Source: Desulfobacteraceae bacterium
Lineage (GTDB): Bacteria > Desulfobacterota > DSM-4660 > Desulfatiglandales > Desulfatiglandaceae
Direction of reading: 5' to 3'
NCBI GenBank assembly: GCA_030642205.1
Contig: DAOWOF010000001.1
Span: 1 to 49,300, forward strand
DNA: 49,300 nucleotides
Shown here: one piece after another, positions 41,705 through 49,300 of the stretch
Position numbering within the stretch: position 1 is the stretch's first letter
Layout of the letters: the number at the start of each line of letters is the position of its first letter
Notes under the pieces: model-generated
Databases searched by the model: none
The model's input: the letters and a program-made list of their open reading frames with translations, nothing else
Told to the model about the DNA's origin: nothing
Program-made: the position numbers and the translations under genes

Positions 41705-43009
41705 TTAAAATACTTCATAGGTGTTTTGCACCCGATTTTGCAGGTAAACATAATCAAAAGAATTTTTTAAGGCTTTAGAATACCATAAAGAACCCATTTT
41801 TTGACAAGCATCACATGCCCTGATGGGAATCCGGATTGCCATGGTGTGCAAACCTAAGCTGGATCTGGATTCAATAGAAAGGAGGCCGGCGCAGTCATGG
41901 CATGAACGGATCCTTTCATTCTGTGACTCCTGAATTCCGTCTGTGTCATAGTAGATCTCCTTGGTTCGGGAAATAATTTGTCCTGATTTAAGATAGGGCA
42001 TCTTGTGATCTTTTAAAAAACGGTCTTTTAAATCGCGTACTAAATCTTCGATATATCTTGTGATAGTCTCTGGTTGTTCTTGATAGTCACGGTCGTAATT
42101 TGGTTCTTTGACAAATGAAGTATCCAGCCCTGCCATGGCCAGGATGATGCCTAAATTTACATAAGGCAGGGCATTTTCAACCGCATAGCCTCCTTCAAGT
42201 ACTGCAAGATCCGGTCTTAGACGTGAAGTTAACGCGGCATATCCACGAGCTGAAAAGTTCATATTGGTGATCGGATCATTAAAGTGATTGTCCTGACCAG
42301 CTGAATTTATTATTAACTCGGGCTTGAATTTATCAAGGATAGGCATAACAAGTTCATCAAGGACAAATAAAAATCCTTTTTCTCCTGTCCTGGGAGGCAA
42401 GGGAATATTTACTGTTGAACCCCTGGCATTAGGACCGCCATCTTCATCCGGAAAACCGCTTCCGGGATATAGGGTAGAGCCATCCTGATGAATAGAAATA
42501 AATAAGGTATCGGGATCATGCCAATAAATATCCTGGGTGCCATCCCCATGATGGCAGTCTGTATCTACAATGGCGATCCTGTTGATCCCATATTTCTCCC
42601 TGATATATTCGATCATGACAGCCTCAATATTGATATTGCAAAATCCACGGTTGCCAAGGACTACTGTCCTGGCATGATGTCCTGGAGGGCGTACCAGGGC
42701 AAAAGCACTTTCAACTTCACCTGTAAGTACGGCATCAGCTGCTACCATGCATCCACCAGCAGAAATCAGATGGCTTTTTGTTGTGACTGCTTCTTCGTTG
42801 GGGATACAAAAATGAACCCTTCTGATATCTTCAAAGGTAGCTGGACGAACCCGATATTCCTCTATACCATCGATGTCAAGGATGCCTTCTTCCATTATCT
42901 GATCCTGGGTATAAAGAAGTCTTTCCTCCCTTTCCGGATGGGTAGGACTAATAGCCCAATCAAAGGCGGGGAAAAAGACAAGGCCTGTTCGGCGTGGCGC
43001 TTTTATCAT
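41705..43009 (-). CDS. Histone deacetylase-family (AcuC/acetylpolyamine-type) hydrolase with zinc-ribbon-like tail
   Basis: A 434-residue arginase-fold deacetylase. Catalytic features are FALVRPPGHHA (His pair), IVDTDCHHGDGTQDIYW (zinc ligands D and H) and SAGQDNHFNDP (third ligand and general base region), all intact. Substrates in bacteria are acetyl-lysine, acetylpolyamines or other amides. Beyond the domain, about 100 residues include two CxxC pairs (RSCHDCAGLL and RACDACQKMG), which may bind zinc; such a tail is not a normal part of AcuC. The ATG touches the stop of the hydantoinase gene (TAAATG), so the two are co-translated. Confidence 0.9.
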   Translation of the reverse strand: MIKAPRRTGLVFFPAFDWAISPTHPEREERLLYTQDQIMEEGILDIDGIEEYRVRPATFEDIRRVHFCIPNEEAVTTKSHLISAGGCMVAADAVLTGEVESAFALVRPPGHHARTVVLGNRGFCNINIEAVMIEYIREKYGINRIAIVDTDCHHGDGTQDIYWHDPDTLFISIHQDGSTLYPGSGFPDEDGGPNARGSTVNIPLPPRTGEKGFLFVLDELVMPILDKFKPELIINSAGQDNHFNDPITNMNFSARGYAALTSRLRPDLAVLEGGYAVENALPYVNLGIILAMAGLDTSFVKEPNYDRDYQEQPETITRYIEDLVRDLKDRFLKDHKMPYLKSGQIISRTKEIYYDTDGIQESQNERIRSCHDCAGLLSIESRSSLGLHTMAIRIPIRACDACQKMGSLWYSKALKNSFDYVYLQNRVQNTYEVF

Positions 43010-44677
43010 TTAAAAATTCCTCTTCCACTCTGGGAGCAAGCCTGGATTAATACATAATTTTAAGCGTATATTTTGGCCTACCCTAGAATAATTCCTGATC
43101 ATGTTAAAATTCTGCTTTTCAACAACCGAGAATTCAATCTCCTCGGGATCGGCGCCAAATTTGAGGGCTTGCTCACGAATAGTACTACTTGCAAGCCTGA
43201 CAGCATCGTCCATATCAAAGGCAGGATCTATTGCTTTACTAAAACACGCCTCTGGAATTATTACAGTGCCGCGCCGGGTATCGGCCTGAAGAGTAATTTC
43301 AGTTGTTACCCTGGCCAGAGCTGCTCCGATGGCATTAGCCATTTCGGCATGGGCCGGAACTTCATAGGGTAAATTCAGGGATTCTCCGATATATTTGGCA
43401 AGTTGGCTGGCTGGACCACCTATGATAACCAGCCTTTCAGGCTCTATTTTTTGTTCATAAAAAACTTCTTTTATAGTATAAACCGGTCTGGAATTGATGT
43501 AATTCACAAAGGATTTGACTGATTGAGCTATTGCATTTCCCATTTCCAGCATGACATGTTCCGCTGTTGATTTTGCATCTAAATCAATGCTTGCACCAAG
43601 TATTGACATGGCTTTAATCGCAGCGGTTTTTGACCCGATATTAAGCAGATCAAGGGTAATCATGGCATCAGTGGGCGTAGGAACTTTGCCCCCCAGGGCA
43701 ACAGGCCTTCCCTTTCTAAGCGGGCCTATCTTGAATATCCCATTTTTATTAACCTTGATTTCACTGTCTCCACCCAGGCCAATTGAATGTGTCATAAGAG
43801 AGCGTATAAGGGTATGAAAATTTCCCAGCCTGATACCAAAAGGGGTACGCAAGGGTACTCCATCCACAATCACCGCCATATCAGTAGTTGTCCCTCCAAT
43901 ATCAAGCGCCAGGGTTGTCCCCTTGCACTTATCAAGGGCCAGCGCCCCCATAACACTGGCAGCTGGTCCTGACTGAGCAGTTCTGGCGGGAAATAGATTG
44001 CTTTTTGACAATTCCACTGTCCCCCCGTCCGGCTTTAAGATGAATTTTGGCGCATGGCAGCCTTTTTCGTCAAGGATTTTGGTTAAGGCAGCTGTAAATT
44101 CATTATGCATTTTAGAAAGAGCCGCATTCAGGTAAGTGGTTGTAATTCGGCGTGGAAAATTAAGGGATCCTGAGACTGAATGACCCAGGAATATATGTTG
44201 AAATTCTTTTGTTACCCATTTCTTGATTTGAATTTCATGGATGGGATTATGGACAGAAAATTTACTGACGATACCAATGGTTTTGATCCCTTTGTTTTTG
44301 ATTTGTCCGGCAGCAAAAAGGATGTCCTTCTTATTAAGAGGCCATGTTTCAATCCCTTGATGATCAAGACTGCCTTCAACCAAAGAGTAAGCTGGCCCCA
44401 CAGCAAAAAGGTGAGGGTCAATACCTGGGCCTGCAGAGATAATCATTCCAGTTTCAACCAGCTGATTTTGTATAATGGCATTGGTAGCCATGGTGGTTGA
44501 AAAGACCAGTCGTTCTATTTGAAAGGGATCGACATCGGATATAGCTTGATTTATAGCTGTTTTTAAGGTCTGAACAAGATTAGATTCTGTTGGAATTTTA
44601 TTTACAGCAAGGATTTCATTATTATCAATCAGCACAGTATCAGTGTGAGTGCCGCCTACATCAAGTCCAAGAATCAT
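43010..44677 (-). CDS. Hydantoinase/oxoprolinase-family protein (HyuA-like)
   Basis: A 555-residue ASKHA-fold ATPase related to the A subunit of hydantoinases, acetone carboxylase and oxoprolinase. The N-terminal phosphate loop GLDVGGTHTDTVLIDN and the second ATPase motif ALDIGGTTTDMAVIVDG (about residue 255) are clear, as is SIGLGGDSEIKV. Catalysis in homologues is ATP-dependent cleavage or carboxylation of cyclic amides or ketones, usually with a HyuB partner; no hyuB is present. Instead a deacetylase gene follows directly, which suggests a joint pathway for an amide-containing substrate. GAGGG precedes the ATG. Confidence 0.88.
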   Translation of the reverse strand: MILGLDVGGTHTDTVLIDNNEILAVNKIPTESNLVQTLKTAINQAISDVDPFQIERLVFSTTMATNAIIQNQLVETGMIISAGPGIDPHLFAVGPAYSLVEGSLDHQGIETWPLNKKDILFAAGQIKNKGIKTIGIVSKFSVHNPIHEIQIKKWVTKEFQHIFLGHSVSGSLNFPRRITTTYLNAALSKMHNEFTAALTKILDEKGCHAPKFILKPDGGTVELSKSNLFPARTAQSGPAASVMGALALDKCKGTTLALDIGGTTTDMAVIVDGVPLRTPFGIRLGNFHTLIRSLMTHSIGLGGDSEIKVNKNGIFKIGPLRKGRPVALGGKVPTPTDAMITLDLLNIGSKTAAIKAMSILGASIDLDAKSTAEHVMLEMGNAIAQSVKSFVNYINSRPVYTIKEVFYEQKIEPERLVIIGGPASQLAKYIGESLNLPYEVPAHAEMANAIGAALARVTTEITLQADTRRGTVIIPEACFSKAIDPAFDMDDAVRLASSTIREQALKFGADPEEIEFSVVEKQNFNMIRNYSRVGQNIRLKLCINPGLLPEWKRNF

Positions 44678-44726
44678 AGTGCCCTCTTTTATTAAGGCTT
44701 GCAGTAACTTATTTCGGGCTCGTCCC

Positions 44727-47700
44727 TTAGTATCTTAACATCCAAAAAATAACCATGAGCAATAAAAAAACAAGAATTATCCCCAGGACAGGATTAATAT
44801 AACCTTGTATTGAGTATAATTTATTCTGATTGTATCCATATTTATTTACAGTCGAATATTTTGTTTCTCCTGCTTTATTTTTTACTATACTTGCTTTTTT
44901 ATAGAGCGTATTGGCTGTTGCCTCATGTGGATAAACCCTGCCCTGATCTTTGAGACCCTTAGCCATTTTATCTACTATTGTGATTAGAACTGAATCCGAA
45001 TCGCTTCCTCCATTTGCATCCGCGACTGATAGCTGTACTATATAATTTCCAGGAAGATCTACAAATAAAGTGGGGTGAATACTTTCGCATTCAGCAAGAA
45101 AAGGGTTACTTCCAGGAGGAAAGGAGAGAAGACTCCATATAAAATATAATGGGTCTCCATCTGCATCTTTAGATCCATTACCATCAATTTGTACACTGTT
45201 CACCATGGTATATGTCTTATCAGGCCCCGCATCAGCCTTCGGAGGTGAATTCTGGGTGCTGATTATAACTTCAACAATATCGCTATCAATCAAGCCGTTA
45301 TTTATAACTAGCTGGACTATATAGGTTCCGGGCATATCCACTTCAAAAGAAGGATTAACCACTGAAGGATTTGATATCTTTGCCTTGCTTCCGGATGGTC
45401 GGGATTTAAAAGACCAGATATAGTTCAAGGGATCTCCAGATGTGTTTTTTGACCCGCTTCCATCTAATCGAACAAGATCTTTTACAAATACGATTTGATC
45501 CGCGCCGGCATCCGCAACAGGAGCCAAAGGGTTCTTTTCCTGGAGAGAGGTCACATTAAATACTACTTCAGATGGAATACTGTTTTGTGTCCCGTTATTG
45601 ACTATTAGTTGAAATATATATTTACCAGGGGTATCAGTCTTGAATTCTGGCCTGCTGGTATTAGTATCAAGGAGTTCCATATTTCCGTAAGCATTTGAGA
45701 TTAATGACCATTGGTAGCTCAGTTGTTTTTTATTTGAATCATAGGAACTGCTTCCATTGAGACGGACTGATTCCATGACTGATATCGTACGATCTGATCC
45801 AGCGTCTGCTATTGGCGCTATGCTACTACCTATTGCCTGAACCACGGTAATGCTTATCTTGTCAGGCTTGCTCTTTTCAATTCCATCTTCAACAATAAGC
45901 TCTATTTCATATTTCCCCTGGGTGTCCGCGATAAAATAAGGTCTGATGGTTTTAGGATTATTAATTATTGCCCTGCTGCCTGTTGGGGCGGATATTAAGC
46001 GCCAGCTATAACTAAGGGAATCATTATCCTTATCCATTGATCTATTGCCATTAAGAAGAACCCGATCGCCCAGTGAGACATTTTGATCATTTCCGGCAAT
46101 CGCAACCGGGATATTATTTAAAACATTAATAAGAACCGTATCAGGGGGACTATCCTCAATATTATCATTTACAATAAGTTGGGCGACATAAGTTCCATGT
46201 GAATCAATTCTAAAACCTGGTCTGGCAATATAAGTATTTGAGAATTCGACCCTGCTGCCTGTTGGCATTGAACTGAAAAACCAATTATATGACAAGAGAT
46301 CTCCATCAGGATCCCTGGATCTGGTTCCGTCTAAAATAATGTCATCGCCAATGCAGGCAGTAATATCATTTCCTGCATTGGCGACAGGCCTGCTATTTTC
46401 GGTGGTTACGATAGTCGTGACAGGGTCGCTATCCACAAAACCATCATTAACGATTAACTGAACCACGTAGATTCCATGAGCGTCCACTTCAAAGCTGGGC
46501 CTTAATGCCTTCTGATCCGAAAGAATTGCCCCACTGTCAAGAGGAATGGAGGTAAAAGACCAACTGTAGGTTATAAGATCTTTATCATTGTCTTTAGATA
46601 AACTTCCATCCAGAATAACTGTGTCCCAAAGAAAAGTGGATTGATCACTGCCAGCATCTGCTACAGGTTTGGTGTTTCTAGTGGTTATAACAACTGTGAC
46701 AGGATCGCTATCCACAAAACCATCGTTGACAATAAGCTGGATTAGATAGGTTCCATGGGCATCCACTTCAAGGTTTGTCATAACAGCCTCTTCTTCATCC
46801 AGGATTGCGTTGCTATCATGGGGAGACGAGATCAATGACCATTTAAAGCTAAGCAAATCTCCATCAACATCAGTCGATGAACTGCCATCCAGCATAATTT
46901 TATCCCAGAGAAAGGCTGTCTGATCATCACCAGCATTGGCGATAGGCGCACTGTTTTCAGTAGTAATGATAACAGTCTCCGGATAACTGTCTATAAGCCC
47001 ATCATTAACAATTAGCTGTGCGATATAGGTCCCTTTCACATCCATAAAAAATACAGGCTTAACACTACCTGGATCATCCAGTTGGGCATCGCTGCCATCG
47101 GGTATTGAAATTAAGGACCAGTCAAAATTTAACAAATCTCCATCAATATCGGTTGAACTACTGCCATCCAATGTAACTGTATCCAGCAAATAAAAACCTT
47201 GATCAGAGCCAGGATTTGCCACAGGTCTTGAATTTGCCGTTGTGATGACAACGGCCATAGGATCGCTGTTTTCAATCCCGTCATTGGTAATTAACATGGC
47301 GATATATTTACCATAGACATCCACAGTGAAACGAGGATTAATTGTATCTGATTCTGAAAGCAGGGCCTTACTGCCAGGAGGAATTGAGATCAGGCTCCAA
47401 TCATAGAGGAGAGGATCACCGTCAATATCGCTTGAGTTACTGCCATCAAGAGTGACCAGATCCATTAAGTAAACACTTTGATCAGGCCCTGCATCTGCCA
47501 CAGGCTTGCTGTTAGTTGTATCGATCGTAACTTTATCAGGGAGACTTGCAGAAAAAGCATCTTTTACAATAAGCTGGACCACATATTCACCATAAACATC
47601 CACATAAAAAGTGGGGTTAACAGCGCTTTGATCAGAGATTCGGGTATTACTATTGGCAGGTAATTCAATAAAAGACCAAGAATAGCTCAGGGGATCACCG

Positions 47701-47876
47701 TCAACATCGCTGGAACTGCTGCCATCAAGAGTGACTGTTTTACTTACAACAGTACTTTGATCCGCTCCTGCATTCGCTATAGGGATAGCCGCAAAAGCAT
47801 AGCAACTCCATAACATTATAAATACAAAAACCATGAATAGAAAAATCGGCTTCTTCATGGAAAGTTGTTTTACCAT
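44727..47876 (-). CDS. Surface protein with ten tandem Ig/PKD-type repeats
   Basis: A 1049-residue protein: a signal peptide (KKPIFLFMVFVFIMLWSCYA, cleavage near AFA), then ten repeats of 90-100 residues each opening with a P-V-A-x-A-G-x-D-Q motif, followed by LDGSSSxDxDGDxLxYxWS, a P-x-G-S-x-A turn, an xFxVDxxGxYxxQLIVNDG strand and closing near ITTxNS. A 70-residue linker follows, and finally a membrane helix (PVLGIILVFLLLMVIFWMLR). The fold is like PKD/REJ domains of adhesins. It is probably displayed on the cell surface by Sec export and C-terminal anchoring. Repeats 1-5 are most alike; 7-9 are more diverged. The start may be 47858 instead. Confidence 0.87.
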   Translation of the reverse strand: MVKQLSMKKPIFLFMVFVFIMLWSCYAFAAIPIANAGADQSTVVSKTVTLDGSSSSDVDGDPLSYSWSFIELPANSNTRISDQSAVNPTFYVDVYGEYVVQLIVKDAFSASLPDKVTIDTTNSKPVADAGPDQSVYLMDLVTLDGSNSSDIDGDPLLYDWSLISIPPGSKALLSESDTINPRFTVDVYGKYIAMLITNDGIENSDPMAVVITTANSRPVANPGSDQGFYLLDTVTLDGSSSTDIDGDLLNFDWSLISIPDGSDAQLDDPGSVKPVFFMDVKGTYIAQLIVNDGLIDSYPETVIITTENSAPIANAGDDQTAFLWDKIMLDGSSSTDVDGDLLSFKWSLISSPHDSNAILDEEEAVMTNLEVDAHGTYLIQLIVNDGFVDSDPVTVVITTRNTKPVADAGSDQSTFLWDTVILDGSLSKDNDKDLITYSWSFTSIPLDSGAILSDQKALRPSFEVDAHGIYVVQLIVNDGFVDSDPVTTIVTTENSRPVANAGNDITACIGDDIILDGTRSRDPDGDLLSYNWFFSSMPTGSRVEFSNTYIARPGFRIDSHGTYVAQLIVNDNIEDSPPDTVLINVLNNIPVAIAGNDQNVSLGDRVLLNGNRSMDKDNDSLSYSWRLISAPTGSRAIINNPKTIRPYFIADTQGKYEIELIVEDGIEKSKPDKISITVVQAIGSSIAPIADAGSDRTISVMESVRLNGSSSYDSNKKQLSYQWSLISNAYGNMELLDTNTSRPEFKTDTPGKYIFQLIVNNGTQNSIPSEVVFNVTSLQEKNPLAPVADAGADQIVFVKDLVRLDGSGSKNTSGDPLNYIWSFKSRPSGSKAKISNPSVVNPSFEVDMPGTYIVQLVINNGLIDSDIVEVIISTQNSPPKADAGPDKTYTMVNSVQIDGNGSKDADGDPLYFIWSLLSFPPGSNPFLAECESIHPTLFVDLPGNYIVQLSVADANGGSDSDSVLITIVDKMAKGLKDQGRVYPHEATANTLYKKASIVKNKAGETKYSTVNKYGYNQNKLYSIQGYINPVLGIILVFLLLMVIFWMLRY

Positions 47877-48423
47877 AATTCATTTTCCATCGATGAATCT
47901 TTATTAGGGAAAAAATGATTTATTTTTCCTGGTCTTATAACTGATCAATAAATTTATCGAGTTAAGATCAATTTTTTAGAGCAGATACAACAGGGAAAAA
48001 CTAAACAATGGTTTGGCACCATATATAGTGAGATTAATAACGGGGAGCTTAAACATACAAGCTTTTTAAAACCATATTAATTCAAGCTATTGATACAGAT
48101 AGCAAAATTTTTAAGAACAAATCAAGTAAAAAATTATAGTAGCTATTCAGCTAAATATCCACCTCAACACTAATCTGATTAAACCATGAAAAACTCACCT
48201 AAGATGTCGTAAAGAAAGAACCCGCTAAAAAGAAAAAAATTGAAGGTATTATTGACAAAGCCAATGAAAAAAAGTGACTAAGTCTACGGTTGAAAAATAA
48301 TCTCGGGAATCGATAGTTGTTGATATTCCAATTTGCACAGTGGATATAAATTTGATATGCATTTATAAAATGCTCAGGGTAAAAACCCGCCTTTAAGAAT
48401 CCACAATAAGAAAGGAGATAATA
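47877..48423. other. Divergent intergenic region with repeat copy C and remnants
   Basis: About 550 bp. It holds repeat copy C (48141-48225). Just after, a 24-codon frame from 48203 to a TGA at 48275-48277 encodes DVVKKEPAKKKKIEGIIDKA and four more residues; this Lys-rich piece looks like the tail of a lost gene whose front was replaced by the repeat. AAGGAG at 48412-48417 is the ribosome site for the next gene. Confidence 0.4.
48141..48225 (-). repeat. Dispersed MITE-like element, copy C (partial)
   Basis: CAACACTAATCTGATT (48165-48180) and the following AAACCATGAAAAACTCACCT, then AAAGAAAGAACCCG, are the inverse of the right half of copy B (41600-41670), with few differences. The AGCTATTCAGCTA word to its left also recurs in copies A and B. 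The other end of the element is missing. Confidence 0.65.
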
Positions 48424-49300
48424 ATGGATAAGACTTCCGATGGAAACGGTTTATCCCAAATCAGTATGTCAAATACAAAAAAAGAAATGCTCGATGTCTA
48501 TGAAAAACTTAAGAGACAAATAGAAACAAAGAACAAAGAACTTATTAATGCGGAAAAATCGAAAAAAGAGATTGAAAAGAAAGTTGCGCTGGTAACTGCG
48601 GAAACTCAGGCTTCCCAGGATCCAGTCTACAGGATCCATGACCTCCGTTCTTCATTAAATAAAGAGCTGTCTTCTCTTGCCGAAAAGTTTGAAGAAGAAT
48701 TGGAGACGTATCGTAAAGTACAATCTGCTGTTCAGGAGAAGCAGGAAGAACTCAAAAGTATCTATGATATTGAAGCCGGCGCTTCCGATCTCGAAGCCTT
48801 GATTCAAGCCCAGCATGTAAAAAAAGAGGAATTTGATAGTGAGATAAATCTCCAACAAAGTGAATTTGATCAGGAAATGGCTGAATCGCGGGAAAGCTGG
48901 GACCAGGAAAAAGCAAAAATGACGACACAAGTCAAGGAAGAAAAAGAACAGCTCAAAAAGCAAAAAGAAAGGGAAGAAGCTGATTATGAATACAATCTGA
49001 ACCGCGAGCGTGAACAGCGAAGAAACAAATTGGAAGACGAGCTTCAGGCATTGCAAAAAGAAATAAATCAAAAAAAGGAGGCCTTTGAACAGGAGATAAG
49101 TTCCAGGGAGGTGGGATTAAAACGCAAGGAAATCGAAGCCGCCCAAAAAGAACAGGAATTTGATGAACTGAGTAAAGAGGTGGAATCTTTTCCATCAAGA
49201 CTTGAAGCCAAGGTTAAAGCGGTGGTCAATGAAACCACGGCACGACTTACTGCGGATTTTGGAAAAAACGAAACGCTTCTCAAAGCGAATTTTGGAGGCG
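48424..49300 (+). CDS. Long coiled-coil protein, cut off by window end
   Basis: An open frame from ATG at 48424 runs 292 codons to the window edge with no stop; AAGGAG is 6 nt upstream. After a short Ser/Asn-rich start (MDKTSDGNGLSQISMSNTKK) almost everything is Glu/Lys/Gln-rich heptad sequence, for example EELETYRKVQSAVQEKQEEL and KEEKEQLKKQKEREEADYEY, predicted to be a long parallel coiled coil. No signal peptide or membrane helix appears in the visible part. Family unknown to me; SMC-like or cytoskeletal-like scaffolds have this composition. The product remains undefined until the 3' end is seen. Confidence 0.82.
   Translation, partial: MDKTSDGNGLSQISMSNTKKEMLDVYEKLKRQIETKNKELINAEKSKKEIEKKVALVTAETQASQDPVYRIHDLRSSLNKELSSLAEKFEEELETYRKVQSAVQEKQEELKSIYDIEAGASDLEALIQAQHVKKEEFDSEINLQQSEFDQEMAESRESWDQEKAKMTTQVKEEKEQLKKQKEREEADYEYNLNREREQRRNKLEDELQALQKEINQKKEAFEQEISSREVGLKRKEIEAAQKEQEFDELSKEVESFPSRLEAKVKAVVNETTARLTADFGKNETLLKANFGG

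Overview
The window reads as one stretch of an AT-rich bacterial chromosome with mostly housekeeping content. The mix of genes suggests a member of the Desulfobacterota (former Deltaproteobacteria, probably Desulfobacterales): a HesB-type selenoprotein, a CooT nickel protein next to a DUF3842 protein, a PEP-CTERM-like secreted protein, a GAF/MshEN/PilB-type ATPase, a butyryl-CoA-dehydrogenase-like enzyme, an M23-secA-argJ cluster and two Lon proteases. This placement is inferred from gene content; no marker RNA or taxonomic search was available.

Layout. 0.3-2.7 kb: parA-parB, then DUF3842 overlapping cooT. 2.7-7.8 kb: tatD-maf on the minus strand, a divergent GAF-PilB ATPase and an M29 aminopeptidase. 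8-10.4 kb: a stand-alone lon. 10.9-16.4 kb, minus strand: a crotonase, a TtcA-like PP-loop enzyme, a YggS-type PLP protein, a frameshifted small gene, a HesB/IscA protein with an in-frame UGA, rdgB and pgi. 17.2-25.8 kb: a PEP-CTERM-like protein, a cation-efflux protein fused to a NifX-like domain, an ABC-2 exporter, a split RsmF-type rRNA methyltransferase, an acyl-CoA dehydrogenase, an XRE-cupin regulator and fabH. 25.9-33.2 kb: tRNA-Asp, tRNA-Val, the tig-clpP-clpX-lon operon (read leftward), a small unknown gene and tRNA-Leu. 33.7-39.2 kb: an M23 peptidase, secA and argJ. 39.2-44.7 kb, minus strand: a 5'-truncated kinase/receiver protein, queC, queE, and an abutting histone-deacetylase-like/hydantoinase pair. 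44.7-49.3 kb: a ten-repeat Ig/PKD-type surface protein and the start of a long coiled-coil protein cut by the window end.

How the genes work together. Protein quality control dominates: trigger factor, ClpXP and Lon form one operon, with a second Lon and an M29 peptidase elsewhere. Secretion and envelope genes (secA, M23, the PKD protein, the PEP-CTERM-like protein) and nucleotide or tRNA hygiene (rdgB, maf, queC/queE, the TtcA-like enzyme, the RsmF-like enzyme) make up most of the rest.

The least ordinary items are: (i) a HesB-like gene in which UGA sits at the first conserved Cys position and is followed by a SECIS-like hairpin; (ii) MITE-like or REP-like inverted-repeat elements, copies of which flank queC-queE and lie beside a truncated histidine kinase; (iii) a family of short palindromes placed directly after stop codons; (iv) a pseudogene with two opposite homopolymer indels that together restore frame; (v) an abutting hydantoinase/deacetylase gene pair. 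I did not see a CRISPR array, prophage, intact insertion sequence or recognisable defence island.
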